Shown: positions 53,545 to 62,866 of the stretch, in pieces
Layout of the letters: each line of letters begins with the position of its first letter
Position numbering within the stretch: the first letter of the stretch is position 1
Source: Asticcacaulis endophyticus
GTDB taxonomy: Bacteria > Pseudomonadota > Alphaproteobacteria > Caulobacterales > Caulobacteraceae
Direction of reading: 5' to 3'
Length of the DNA stretch: 64,000 nucleotides
Assembly (NCBI RefSeq): GCF_014652575.1
Contig: NZ_BMZB01000001.1
Coordinates: 186,001 to 250,000, forward strand
Made by a program: the position numbers and the translations under genes
The notes under the pieces: generated by a model
Told to the model about the DNA's origin: nothing
The model's database searches: none
Seen by the model: the letters and a program-made list of their open reading frames with translations, nothing else

Positions 53545-54108
53545 ATGGCCCTTATCAACACCCCCATCAAGCCGTTCAAAGCCACCGCCTACAAAGAAGG
53601 CAAGTTCGTCGACATTTCCGACGCCGACACCAAAGGCAAGTGGTCGATCTTCTTCTTCTATCCGGCTGACTTTACCTTTGTTTGCCCGACTGAACTCGAA
53701 GATCTGGCCGGCATCTACCCGACCCTGAAAGACATCAATGTCGAAGTCTATTCGGTCTCGACCGACACGCACTTCAGCCATAAGGCCTGGCACGACACCT
53801 CGCCTGCCATCGGCAAGATCAACTATTTCATGGTCGGTGACCAATCCGGCACCATCACCAACAATTTTGACGTGATGCGTCCGGGTGTTGGTCTGGCTGA
53901 CCGCGCCACCTTCCTGGTCGATCCGGAAGGCATCATCCAGTTCATGGAAATCACGTCCGAAGGCGTTGGCCGTAACGCCTCCGAACTGCTGCGTAAGGTT
54001 AAGGCCGCGCAATACGTCGCGTCTCACCCCGGCGAAGTGTGCCCGGCCAAGTGGGAAGAAGGCGAAAAGACTCTCGCTCCGTCTTTCGACCTTGTTGGCA
54101 AAATATAA
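53545..54108 (+). CDS. ahpC: Alkyl hydroperoxide reductase peroxiredoxin AhpC
   Basis: A 187-residue typical two-cysteine peroxiredoxin that reduces peroxides. The peroxidatic Cys47 is in FTFVCPTE and the resolving Cys166 in GEVCPAKW; the C-terminal tail DLVGKI is typical of the sensitive type. It follows ahpD by about 100 bases and is followed by several hairpins before ahpF. Confidence 0.97.
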   Translation: MALINTPIKPFKATAYKEGKFVDISDADTKGKWSIFFFYPADFTFVCPTELEDLAGIYPTLKDINVEVYSVSTDTHFSHKAWHDTSPAIGKINYFMVGDQSGTITNNFDVMRPGVGLADRATFLVDPEGIIQFMEITSEGVGRNASELLRKVKAAQYVASHPGEVCPAKWEEGEKTLAPSFDLVGKI

Positions 54109-54112
54109 AAAT

Positions 54113-54139
54113 CATGGGGGAAACAATCTTTCCCCCATG
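54113..54139. repeat. Hairpin directly after ahpC
   Basis: Perfect arms CATGGGGGAAA and TTTCCCCCATG start about five bases after the ahpC stop. No T tract follows. It may protect the ahpC mRNA 3' end. Confidence 0.6.
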
Positions 54140-54157
54140 TGCCCCCTTTGACGTTGA

Positions 54158-54195
54158 GAAAAGCGCCCCTTGGGGCGGCCCTGCGGGCGCTTTTC
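54158..54195 (+). terminator. Attenuator-like hairpin between ahpC and ahpF
   Basis: Perfect 11-bp arms GAAAAGCGCCC and GGGCGCTTTTC with an internal TTTT in the second arm. It would let much less ahpF than ahpC be made. A further CGGGCT/AGCCCG hairpin lies at 54210-54227. Confidence 0.6.
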
Positions 54196-54272
54196 ACATT
54201 CTCCTTATCCGGGCTTTGCGGAGCCCGAATATGGACAATGATTTCCCCTGAATTTTAAACTGGAGCCGTGCC

Positions 54273-55865
54273 ATGCTTGATGACGCAGCGAAAACGCAAC
54301 TGAAAACCTATCTGGTAAATCTGCGCACGCCGATCGAACTGGTAGCGCATGTTGATGATCAGCCAAAATCGCGCGAACTGGTTGACCTGCTCGAAGATAT
54401 CGTTGCCGCCTCGGATAAGGTGACGCTTAAGGTATCGACAGGCGGAGAGCGCGTCCCGTCCTTTGATATCGTGCGCGCTGACAACCCCGAAGTGGCCACA
54501 ACCTTTGCGGGCCTGCCGATGGGCCATGAGTTCACCTCGCTGGTGCTGGCCCTGCTATGGGTCGGCGGCCACCCGCCCAAGGTCGAGGCTGAGACCCTCG
54601 AAGCCGTCAAGGCGCTTGATATCGACGGTGAACTGCGCTTTGAAACCTACTTCTCCCTGTCGTGCCAGAACTGCCCCGACGTAGTGCAGGCGCTCAGCCT
54701 GATGAGCGTCTTAAACCCCAAGATCAAGCACGTCGCCATTGACGGTGCGTTATTTCAAGCCGAAGTCGAGGCCCGTCAGGTCATGGCCGTGCCCAGCATC
54801 TATCTCAACGGCGAAGTCTTTGGTCAGGGCCGCATGGGCCTGGAAGAAATCCTGGCCAAGATCGACACCGGTGCCCACGCTAGAGAAGCCGAAAAGATCA
54901 ACGCCAAGTCGGAATTTGACGTGCTGATCGTGGGCGGCGGCCCGGCCGGTGCGGCCTCGGCCATCTATGCGGCCCGCAAAGGCATCCGCACCGGTGTGGT
55001 TGCGGAACGCTTCGGCGGTCAGGTGCTCGATACCATGGCGATCGAAAACTTCATCTCGGTCTCCCACACCGAAGGCCCGAAACTGGCCAGCGCGTTGGAG
55101 CAGCACGTTAAGGACTATGATGTTGATATCATGAACCTGCAACGGGCCGTCGAACTGATCCCGGCAAAGCAACATGGCGGTCTGATTGAGGTGAAACTGC
55201 AAAACGGCGCCTCGGTCAAATCACGCACGGTCATCATTTCCACCGGCGCCCGCTGGCGTCAGATGGGTGTGCCCGGCGAAGACCAGTACCGCAACAAGGG
55301 CGTGGCCTATTGCCCGCACTGCGATGGCCCGCTGTTCAAGGGTAAGCGCACGGCGGTTATCGGTGGCGGCAATTCCGGCGTCGAAGCGGCGATTGATCTG
55401 GCCGGTATCGTCGCCCACGTCACGCTTTTGGAGTTCGCGCCTGAACTGCGGGCAGACGCGGTGCTGCAACGCAAGCTCTATAGCCTGCCGAACGTGACCG
55501 TGATCACCAACGCCCAGACGACCGAGGTTCATGGCGATGGCTCAAAGGTCAGTGCTTTGTCCTACAAAGACCGCATCCATGACACGGCTCACACGATTGA
55601 GCTTGAGGGCATATTCGTCCAGATCGGCCTGCTGCCCAACACCGAATGGCTGAAAGGCACCGTCGCCTTGTCACCGCGTGGTGAAATCGAGATCAATGAT
55701 CGCGCGGAAACGTCTGTGTCAGGTGTGTTTGCAGCGGGCGATGCCACGACCGTGCCCTATAAGCAGATTATCATCGCGATGGGCGAAGGCTCCAAGGCCG
55801 GACTGTCGGCCTTTGATCACCTGATCCGCACCTCGGCTCCGGCCGATACTTTGGCGGCGCAATAG
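54273..55865 (+). CDS. ahpF: Alkyl hydroperoxide reductase subunit F
   Basis: A 530-residue flavoprotein disulfide reductase that passes NAD(P)H electrons to AhpC. The N-terminal thioredoxin-like pair holds CQNC (Cys131, Cys134); the FAD motif [10 protein letters not shown] (221-230) and the redox pair CPHC (Cys347, Cys350) follow, with the second nucleotide site GGGNSG. It is downstream of ahpC with a hairpin-rich spacer of about 160 bases. Confidence 0.96.
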   Translation: MLDDAAKTQLKTYLVNLRTPIELVAHVDDQPKSRELVDLLEDIVAASDKVTLKVSTGGERVPSFDIVRADNPEVATTFAGLPMGHEFTSLVLALLWVGGHPPKVEAETLEAVKALDIDGELRFETYFSLSCQNCPDVVQALSLMSVLNPKIKHVAIDGALFQAEVEARQVMAVPSIYLNGEVFGQGRMGLEEILAKIDTGAHAREAEKINAKSEFDVLIVGGGPAGAASAIYAARKGIRTGVVAERFGGQVLDTMAIENFISVSHTEGPKLASALEQHVKDYDVDIMNLQRAVELIPAKQHGGLIEVKLQNGASVKSRTVIISTGARWRQMGVPGEDQYRNKGVAYCPHCDGPLFKGKRTAVIGGGNSGVEAAIDLAGIVAHVTLLEFAPELRADAVLQRKLYSLPNVTVITNAQTTEVHGDGSKVSALSYKDRIHDTAHTIELEGIFVQIGLLPNTEWLKGTVALSPRGEIEINDRAETSVSGVFAAGDATTVPYKQIIIAMGEGSKAGLSAFDHLIRTSAPADTLAAQ

Positions 55866-55868
55866 TCT

Positions 55869-56795
55869 CTATTCCGGTGCGCTGATCTTCAGGCCTCTTG
55901 CCTGCAATTGATCCAGCGCACCGCCCTGCCTCAACAGCGGCGACAGCGGCACGATTACTACTGTCTTACCCGGCGTTTGCAGACCGCTGTTGATCGCGCC
56001 CACTATGTCATCGACGCTGCGCTCCAGCATGGCCGTCCCAACATCTGAGCCTTCCAGACAGGCGGCCATCGCCCCGCCCTGATAGTTGGCCCGCACGGTA
56101 CGGATATCACCGACCGCCCAAGCGGCCGCGGCCTTAGGCGCACGGTCCATATTAAAATCAATATCGCCCAGCGTATAGCGCAGGCAATCCTGACTATCCT
56201 GATCGCTCAGGCGGTTCAGGTCTTTCAGCACCGGCCCGGTTTTATATTTGCCCGCAGGTCTGACCGGCACGCCCTGTTTACGGGCGATGCGTACAATCGT
56301 ATCGGTCGGTTCATCAGCTCTCAGGCGGCGCTTTTCCAGCACTTCACGCCGCAGTCGCGCCCCCGCCCAGACCGGCTTATCGCGTGCAAAGGATTTGGCC
56401 GATACCCCGGCCCGTTTGGCCGTCGCTTCAAAACGGGCATTTAGGTCAGGCGGCAGCACGTCTTTCAGGGTCTGTTTGCCGGGCAACCCTTTGGTGCGCA
56501 AAACCCGCACCGCATCGCCCGCACTGGTCTTGGCATCGGGCGGGGTAATCAGAACTTTCGCACCATGCAAAGCATTTTCGAGGCGTTTCTGATTCCAACC
56601 TTGCGATTTCGGAAAGACCGGCAGGATGCCGACGATCACCACCTCGGACTCACCGGATTTGACGCGCCATAGGGCCGGGCCGGGCGGACGCTTGGCCGCG
56701 ACCACCACTTCGGTATGGTTCCAGTCTTCCGCCCCTGCCTGAACGGGTAGCGGTGCCAATATAAGCATCAAGAAAACGAGCACGATACGGATCAT
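55869..56795 (-). CDS. GumN/TraB-like exported protein with altered active-site motif
   Basis: A 308-residue secreted protein (signal peptide ending VQAG) resembling the TraB/GumN family. Family members carry a conserved histidine in a GTxH-type N-terminal motif; the matching segment here reads VGILPVFPKSQGW, with no histidine. The rest keeps the expected WNQKRLENALHGA region, a cysteine-containing middle (DSQDCLRYTL), and the late VGDIRTVRANY and ERSVDDIVGAI. Function is unknown; loss of the histidine suggests no metal-dependent activity. ATG at 56795; a GTG at 56810 is possible. Confidence 0.65.
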   Translation of the reverse strand: MIRIVLVFLMLILAPLPVQAGAEDWNHTEVVVAAKRPPGPALWRVKSGESEVVIVGILPVFPKSQGWNQKRLENALHGAKVLITPPDAKTSAGDAVRVLRTKGLPGKQTLKDVLPPDLNARFEATAKRAGVSAKSFARDKPVWAGARLRREVLEKRRLRADEPTDTIVRIARKQGVPVRPAGKYKTGPVLKDLNRLSDQDSQDCLRYTLGDIDFNMDRAPKAAAAWAVGDIRTVRANYQGGAMAACLEGSDVGTAMLERSVDDIVGAINSGLQTPGKTVVIVPLSPLLRQGGALDQLQARGLKISAPE

Positions 56796-56837
56796 GAGGG
56801 TGTCATACACTCACTTTATGACCGTTTTTTTGCACAC

Positions 56838-57701
56838 TCAGGCTACCACTTGCGCCGCCGAAAAGGTGAGCGGTGCGCCCCAAAAGGTTTCAATCAGGGC
56901 CGACTGGGTTTTTGGCTCACCCGTCGTCAGGAACACCCGCTTGCCCGATGATCCGACATCGTACTCGGTGTGACGCTCAACATAGCGGCCCATCGCCGCC
57001 GCCACCGACGATGGCTGATGGATCAGGGGCGTTCCGGCGGGCAGGGCCGCTTTGAACAGGTCAGCCACAATCTCATAGTGGGTGCAGCCCAAAATTGCCC
57101 GATCCGGGAACCGTCCGATCCGGGCCTTGAGGGCGGCCACATGGCCGTCGATCTTCGCCTTAAGCGCGTCACGATCCGCCCCCTGCTCGATCATGTCGGC
57201 AAGGCCGGGGCAAGCTTCCGCAAACACCGCCAGATCCTGACGGCGCTTATCGATTTCGATCTCATAGACGCGCGAATTGGCCGTCGCACGGGTGCAAAAC
57301 AGGCCGAGTATATCCAGGTTTTCGATCTTCGGCCCGCGCCGTTCGGCTTCATGCTCCCACGGCAGTCCGGTCGCGGCCTCAATGGTCGGGACGATGATCC
57401 CCAGCACATTCACGGGCCGTCCGGCGGTTTTGCGATAGTCGGAAAGCCAGGTCGATTGCAGCCGCCGCAGCGCCACAGCGGACGCCGTATTGCACGCCAG
57501 TATAACCAGAGACGCCCCCTGATCAAACAGGGTCTCGCAGCCTTGGCGCGTCAGATTGACGATATCTTCGCCCGTCCGTTCACCGTATGGGGCGTGTTTC
57601 TGATCGGCCAGATAGACAAAATCGGCCTGCGGCAACCGCTCAACCAAGGCCCGATGGATGGTAAGCCCCCCGACACCGGAATCAAAAACGCCAATCGCCA
57701 T
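56838..57701 (-). CDS. murI: Glutamate racemase
   Basis: A 287-residue MurI that makes D-glutamate for peptidoglycan. The start IGVFDSGVGGLT and the two catalytic cysteines, Cys70 (LACNTASA) and Cys206 (GCTHYE), are typical. It lies upstream of the GumN-like gene on the same strand with a gap of about 42 bases, and diverges from the M3 peptidase gene. Confidence 0.96.
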   Translation of the reverse strand: MAIGVFDSGVGGLTIHRALVERLPQADFVYLADQKHAPYGERTGEDIVNLTRQGCETLFDQGASLVILACNTASAVALRRLQSTWLSDYRKTAGRPVNVLGIIVPTIEAATGLPWEHEAERRGPKIENLDILGLFCTRATANSRVYEIEIDKRRQDLAVFAEACPGLADMIEQGADRDALKAKIDGHVAALKARIGRFPDRAILGCTHYEIVADLFKAALPAGTPLIHQPSSVAAAMGRYVERHTEYDVGSSGKRVFLTTGEPKTQSALIETFWGAPLTFSAAQVVA

Positions 57702-57845
57702 AATCTGAACTATCCGTAATTCGCCAAACCCGTCCCGCCATGCTTAAGCTAAGCCTCTGGCGTCGTCTATACATCTTGTGTGTTGCCACACCGGCATCCA
57801 TATGATTTCTATTGTGACGATTATGTGAACTTTCGAGGATTATTC

Positions 57846-59963
57846 ATGACCATCGACCGCCGCACGACTTTGGGCCTCATGGCCGCTGCTGCCGCCGCAC
57901 CTGCTGTTGGCTTTGCGCAAGGTGCTACCGCTAATCCGCTGACGGCAGTATGGACCGGCCCCTATGGCGGCGTCCCGGCATTCGATAAGGTCAAGGTCTC
58001 GGATTTCGAGCCGGCCTTTGACGATGCCATGAACATGCACCGCAAGGAAATTGACGCCATCACCCGCGTCAAATCCATGCCGACGTTTGAAAACACCATC
58101 GTTGCGCTTGAAAAATCCGGTCAGGCGGTTGAGCGCGTCTATACCTATTACGGCATCTGGAGCGGCAATCTGTCGTCCCCCGACGTTCAGGCGGCGTCCA
58201 AGGTCCTCAGCCCGAAATTGGCGGCATTTAGCGACGAGATCAGCCAGAACGAAGCCCTGTTTCAGCGGGTCGAGAGCGTCTACCAAAATCAGGATAAAAT
58301 GAACCTGACGCCGGAGCAAAAGCGCCTGTTGTGGGTGACTTATATCGGCTTTGTGCGCTCAGGGGCCAAGCTGTCAGCGGCGTCAAAAACCCGTATCGCT
58401 GCGATTAATAAAGAACTGGCCGGACTGTTTACCCAGTTCAGCGACAACCTGCTGCACGATGAAGAACAAGTCACCTACCTGACCAAGGCGCAACTGAACG
58501 GTATGCCTCAGGCATATATCGACAGCGCTGCCGCCACCGCCAAGAAAAACGGCAAGGACGGCCAGTATGGCATCGTCAATACCCGCTCCGCCGCCGATCC
58601 GTTCCTGACCTTCGCCACCGATCGTGGTGCGCGCGAAGTCATCTGGAAGGCCTTCGTCAATCGTGGCGATAATGGCGGCGCGCACGATAACAATGCCCTG
58701 ATTTCCAAGATCCTGAAGCTGCGTTTTGAGCGCGCGCAATTGCTGGGCTATGCCACTCACGCCCACTGGCGACTGGAAAACGCCATGGCCAAGACCCCCG
58801 ACAATGCCACCAAGCTGATGGAAGCCGTCTGGCCCGCCGCCGTCGCCCGCGTCAAGGAAGAAGTGGCCGATATGCAAAAGATCGCTGATTCCGAAGGCGC
58901 CAAAATCAAGATCGCGCCATGGGATTACCGCTTCTATGCCGAAAAAGTGCGCAAGGCCCGCTACGACCTCGATGAAAACGCCATCAAGCCCTATATGCAG
59001 CTTGATAAGCTGGTCGAGGGCATGTTCTGGGCGTCGGGTCAGATTTACGGCTTCAGTTTTGAGCCGGTGACCGATGTGCCGGTCTATCACGAAGATGTCC
59101 GCGTCTGGAAAGTCAATAAAGCCGGTAAGATGATCGGCCTGTTCTACTTTGATCCCTACGCCCGTCAGGGTAAGCGTTCCGGCGCGTGGATGAACGCCTA
59201 CCGTTCGCAGTCGCGCATGGACGGCAAGGACATCCTGACCATCGTGTCCAACAACTCCAACTTCATCAAAACCGCCGATGGCTCGCCGGTGCTGATTTCC
59301 TGGGACGATGCCTCGACCCTGTTCCACGAATTTGGCCACGCCATCCACGGCCTGTTGTCCAACGTCACCTATCCGTCGCTGGCCGGCACGTCGGTGGCGC
59401 GCGACTATGTCGAGTTCCCGTCGCAGCTTAATGAGGACTGGCTGGGGACGCCGGAAGTGCTCAACAAATTCGCTCTGCACTATGAAACCGGAAAGCCTAT
59501 CCCGGCGGATCTGGTCGCCAAGATCGAAAAGGCCGACACCTTTAATCAGGGTTTCGGGACGGTCGAATATCTGGCCTCGGCCCTGATCGACATGAAGTTG
59601 CATCTGGCCGGGGGGGCTGATATCGACGCCGATGCGTTTGAACGCGAAGAACTGACCAAGCTTGGCATGCCGTCCGAAATCGTCATGCGTCACCGCACAC
59701 CACAGTTTGCGCACGTCTTCTCATCGGATGGCTATTCGGCGGGGTACTACTCCTACCTGTGGTCGGATACCCTGACCGCCGACTGCGCCGAAGCCTTTAC
59801 CGAGGCGGGCGGCTTCTACGACAAGACCGTGGCCAATAAGCTGGTCAAGGAGGTCTTGAGCCGCGGCAATACGGTCGATCCGGCCGAAGCCTATCGCAAC
59901 TTCCGGGGTCGTGATGCCGGCATTGCACCCCTGATGCGCAAACGCGGCTTCCCGGTCGCGTAA
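57846..59963 (+). CDS. dcp: Exported M3-family metallopeptidase (dipeptidyl carboxypeptidase-like)
   Basis: A 705-residue oligopeptidase of family M3, the Dcp/thimet type, which cuts small peptides in the periplasm. A twin-arginine signal (DRRTTLGLMAAAAAA, ending GFAQG) is followed by a long helical part and the zinc site HEFGH (494-498) with FNQGFGTVEYLASAL further on. The ATG at 57846 follows GAGGAT; the frame upstream is not supported. It is a single gene with its own terminator. Confidence 0.93.
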   Translation: MTIDRRTTLGLMAAAAAAPAVGFAQGATANPLTAVWTGPYGGVPAFDKVKVSDFEPAFDDAMNMHRKEIDAITRVKSMPTFENTIVALEKSGQAVERVYTYYGIWSGNLSSPDVQAASKVLSPKLAAFSDEISQNEALFQRVESVYQNQDKMNLTPEQKRLLWVTYIGFVRSGAKLSAASKTRIAAINKELAGLFTQFSDNLLHDEEQVTYLTKAQLNGMPQAYIDSAAATAKKNGKDGQYGIVNTRSAADPFLTFATDRGAREVIWKAFVNRGDNGGAHDNNALISKILKLRFERAQLLGYATHAHWRLENAMAKTPDNATKLMEAVWPAAVARVKEEVADMQKIADSEGAKIKIAPWDYRFYAEKVRKARYDLDENAIKPYMQLDKLVEGMFWASGQIYGFSFEPVTDVPVYHEDVRVWKVNKAGKMIGLFYFDPYARQGKRSGAWMNAYRSQSRMDGKDILTIVSNNSNFIKTADGSPVLISWDDASTLFHEFGHAIHGLLSNVTYPSLAGTSVARDYVEFPSQLNEDWLGTPEVLNKFALHYETGKPIPADLVAKIEKADTFNQGFGTVEYLASALIDMKLHLAGGADIDADAFEREELTKLGMPSEIVMRHRTPQFAHVFSSDGYSAGYYSYLWSDTLTADCAEAFTEAGGFYDKTVANKLVKEVLSRGNTVDPAEAYRNFRGRDAGIAPLMRKRGFPVA

Positions 59964-59987
59964 GCTACCAAAATATATTGCTAATTC

Positions 59988-60022
59988 AGGGGCTCCGTCT
60001 TACCAATGGAGCCTCTTTTTTT
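59988..60022 (+). terminator. Terminator of M3 peptidase gene
   Basis: AGGGGCTCC pairs with GGAGCCTCT (one wobble) and runs into seven or more T's shortly after the stop codon. Confidence 0.85.
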
Positions 60023-60039
60023 ATTCAGAGGTTGACCCC

Positions 60040-60165
60040 ATGAAACGTCTCCTGATCATCGCCCTGATCGCTACCCTGCCGGTTCTATCGGCCTGCAACA
60101 CCGTCAAAGGCGTTGGCCGCGACATCGAATCTGTCGGTGACGCCATGGACAGGGCCACCAAGTAA
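60040..60165 (+). CDS. Entericidin-like small lipoprotein
   Basis: A 41-residue lipoprotein with a Lys-Arg N-terminus, a hydrophobic stretch and the lipobox LSAC, then NTVKGVGRDIESVGDAMDRATK. The repeated VGRDIESVGDA pattern is that of the entericidin family, whose E. coli members form a toxin/antidote pair. Only one member is present here. The ribosome site is AGAGG. Too short for ordinary gene finding, but the pattern is clear. Confidence 0.88.
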   Translation: MKRLLIIALIATLPVLSACNTVKGVGRDIESVGDAMDRATK

Positions 60166-60202
60166 CCTTGCGTACACCATCCGTTGCGCGACGGAGGATA
60201 AG

Positions 60203-62368
60203 ATGAACAAACCCATCGTCGGCGGCGGCCCCAAAAAAGTGCTCTATGCGCTGAAAACCGCCCGCCGTATCGGCTTGGAAAATACCGCCAAGGCCCTGAC
60301 CGCCCATAATACCTGCAAGGCCTGCGGGCTGGGCATGGGCGGCCAGCGCGGCGGCATGACCAATGAACTGGATGAGTTCCCCTCCGTCTGCAACAAATCG
60401 ATTCAGGCCCAGTCGACTGACATTCAACCGGGTATTCCGGTTGAGGTCTTAACCCATGCCCTGGCCGATCTGCGCGAACTGGACGGTCATGAGCTTGAGC
60501 ATCTGGGGCGGCTATCTACGCCCATTTACAAATCCCGTTATGCTGACCGTTTCGAGCCGATATCGTGGGATGACGCCCTTGATCTCGCGGCACGCCGGTT
60601 TTTAGCCACCACGCCGGAGCGGACGTTTTTCTATTCGTCAGGCCGCTCGTCTAATGAGGCCGGGTTTGTGCTGCAACTGCTGGCGCGGGCGTACGGCACC
60701 AACAATGTCAACAACTGCTCATATTATTGCCATCAGGCGACCGGCGTGGGACTTGGCACCACCATCGGCACCGGCACGTCGACGGTTGAACTGGAAGACT
60801 TAAGCCTGTGCGATTTCATTCTGGTGATCGGTGCCAATCCGTCATCGAACCATCCGCGCTTTATCCATCAACTTAAAAAATGCCGGGAACGCGGCGGCGA
60901 AGTGGTCATCATCAACCCTGCCAAAGAAGCGGGCCTCGTCAAATTCGCCATTCCCAAGAGCCCGAAGTCCATGCTCAAGGGCGGGGATTTTATTGCCTCG
61001 GATTACCTGCAACCGCGCATTGGCTCGGACATGGCCGTGCTCAAAGGGCTGGCCAAGGCGGTGCTTGAAATGGGTGCCGAAGACGCGGGCTTTATTACGC
61101 AGCATAGTCATGATTTCGCAGCCTTTCGCGCCGACATAGAGGCGACCGATTGGGCCGATATCGAGACCGCGACGGGGTTATCGCGCGCCGATATCGAGCG
61201 GGTCGCCGCCCTTTACTCAAAAGCCAAATCCGCCGTGTTCGCCTGGGGCATGGGCATTACTCATCACCTGAACGGTGTCGATAATGTCGAATATATCGCC
61301 AACCTCGCCCTGCTGCGCGGCCAGATCGGGCGTGTGGGCGCGGGTCTTTTGCCTCTGCGCGGTCACTCAAACGTACAGGGTATAGGCACGATCGGCGTTA
61401 AGCCGGTGCTGGCCAAAGAGGTCATGGCGAAGATGGAAGCGGCCTTTGGCCTCACCCTGCCGCTTGATCCCGGCCTTGACACCATGGCCTGCATGAAGGC
61501 GGCGGCAGACGGCAAGATGGATGCGGCGCTTCTTATGGGCGGCAACCTTTATGAAGCCAACCCCGATAGTACCTGGGCCGCGAAAGCGCTCAGTCAGATC
61601 GGGTTTAAAATGTACCTTACCACCACGCTCAATAAGGGCCATATCCACGGCATCGACAATTCCGAAGCCCTGATCCTGCCGGTCACGGCCCGCGACGAAG
61701 AATGGCAACCGACCACGCAGGAATCCATGTTCAACTATGTGCGCCTGTCCGATGGCGGCATTACGCGTCTGAAAACCGTGCGGCCGGAAAGCGATATTTT
61801 GTGCGATCTGGCCACGCGCCTGATGCCGGACTCGCCCGTCGATTTTCAGGCGTTCAAGGCCCACAAAACCATTCGCGAAGCCATTGCGGGGATCGTGCCC
61901 GGCCTTGAGGGTCTGGCCGATATCGATGTGGCCAAACGTGAATTCCATGTGCGTGGCCGGCTGATGCACACACCGGAATTTCATACACCCGACGGTAAGG
62001 CCCGCTTTATAACCCGGCCTCTGCCGCCGGTGCGGGGGGACACTTTGCTGCTGACCACCGTACGTTCAGAAGGCCAGTTCAACACCATCGTCTATGAGTA
62101 CAAAGACAGCTACCGCGGTATGGACGACCGCTGGAGCGTTATGCTGAACGCCGACGACCTCAAGGCTCACGGCCTGAAAGATGGCGACAAAGCCACGCTG
62201 CTGTCTGATCATGGGATGATGGCAGACGTTACCGTGAGGGCGTTTGATATAGCGCGCGGGTCGGTCATGGCCTATTACCCCGAAGCCAATATCCTGACCG
62301 GCACCGCCGTCGATCCGCGCAGCAAAACACCGGCGTTTAAATCCACGCCGGTGCGTATTATGGCCTAA
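60203..62368 (+). CDS. FdhF/YdeP-family molybdopterin oxidoreductase
   Basis: A 721-residue member of the molybdopterin oxidoreductase family related to YdeP and formate dehydrogenase FdhF. Near the N-terminus Cys38, Cys41 and Cys63 (NTCKACGLGMGG, SVCNKS) could bind an iron-sulfur cluster, but the usual fourth cysteine is not obvious. The likely molybdenum ligand is the cysteine in NNCSYYCHQATGVGL. The molybdopterin-binding segments GANPSSNHPR, GHSNVQGIGTIG and the C-terminal YEYKDSYRGMDDRW follow. No signal peptide, so cytoplasmic. The substrate is unknown. The ATG at 60203 follows GGAGG. Confidence 0.85.
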   Translation: MNKPIVGGGPKKVLYALKTARRIGLENTAKALTAHNTCKACGLGMGGQRGGMTNELDEFPSVCNKSIQAQSTDIQPGIPVEVLTHALADLRELDGHELEHLGRLSTPIYKSRYADRFEPISWDDALDLAARRFLATTPERTFFYSSGRSSNEAGFVLQLLARAYGTNNVNNCSYYCHQATGVGLGTTIGTGTSTVELEDLSLCDFILVIGANPSSNHPRFIHQLKKCRERGGEVVIINPAKEAGLVKFAIPKSPKSMLKGGDFIASDYLQPRIGSDMAVLKGLAKAVLEMGAEDAGFITQHSHDFAAFRADIEATDWADIETATGLSRADIERVAALYSKAKSAVFAWGMGITHHLNGVDNVEYIANLALLRGQIGRVGAGLLPLRGHSNVQGIGTIGVKPVLAKEVMAKMEAAFGLTLPLDPGLDTMACMKAAADGKMDAALLMGGNLYEANPDSTWAAKALSQIGFKMYLTTTLNKGHIHGIDNSEALILPVTARDEEWQPTTQESMFNYVRLSDGGITRLKTVRPESDILCDLATRLMPDSPVDFQAFKAHKTIREAIAGIVPGLEGLADIDVAKREFHVRGRLMHTPEFHTPDGKARFITRPLPPVRGDTLLLTTVRSEGQFNTIVYEYKDSYRGMDDRWSVMLNADDLKAHGLKDGDKATLLSDHGMMADVTVRAFDIARGSVMAYYPEANILTGTAVDPRSKTPAFKSTPVRIMA

Positions 62369-62866
62369 TTACTTAGGCTGAATATCAATCAGTTCGATCT
62401 TGAAGACCAGCACGCTGCCCGCCGGAATGGGGCCCATCGCCTGATCGCCGTAGCCCATTTCGGCCGGGACATAGAGCATCCAGGTATCGCCCTTGTGCAT
62501 CTTTGGGATAGCAATCTGCCAGGCCTTGACCAGCCCTTTTAGAGGAAACGCTGCGGGTACGCCACGGTCATAGGACGAATCGAACGTGGTGCCGTCGATC
62601 AGCTTACCTTCATAATGAACCTTAACTGTGTCAGTCACGGCAGGCTGGGGAGCCGTTGGTGTCGGAGACGACACGACCTTATAGTACATCCCACCCTCTA
62701 ACGGCAGGACGCCCTCTTCCTTGGCGGTTTTTTCAAGGAAGACCTTGCCCGCCTCGGCATTAGCCGCGACCGCGACCGGATCAGGGCCTTTGTTGCAGGC
62801 TGCCACAGCCATGACCGTCACGGCCGTAAGCGCTGCTAACGCGCGTTTAATCCATTCTGAGCGCAT
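62369..62866 (-). CDS. FKBP-type peptidyl-prolyl isomerase lipoprotein
   Basis: A 165-residue lipoprotein with the lipobox MAVAAC, a short N-terminal segment, and an FKBP domain (DTVKVHYEGKLIDGTTFDSSYDRG, then WMLYVPAEMGYGDQ, VFKIELIDI). It likely helps fold exported proteins. The ATG at 62866 follows GGAGAAC and overlaps the end of the upstream threonine dehydratase gene by 20 bases. Confidence 0.92.
   Translation of the reverse strand: MRSEWIKRALAALTAVTVMAVAACNKGPDPVAVAANAEAGKVFLEKTAKEEGVLPLEGGMYYKVVSSPTPTAPQPAVTDTVKVHYEGKLIDGTTFDSSYDRGVPAAFPLKGLVKAWQIAIPKMHKGDTWMLYVPAEMGYGDQAMGPIPAGSVLVFKIELIDIQPK

Noticed and set aside
58383-59714. Open frame of 443 codons on the minus strand over the M3 peptidase
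   Set aside because: Antisense shadow of a gene with an intact HEFGH site.
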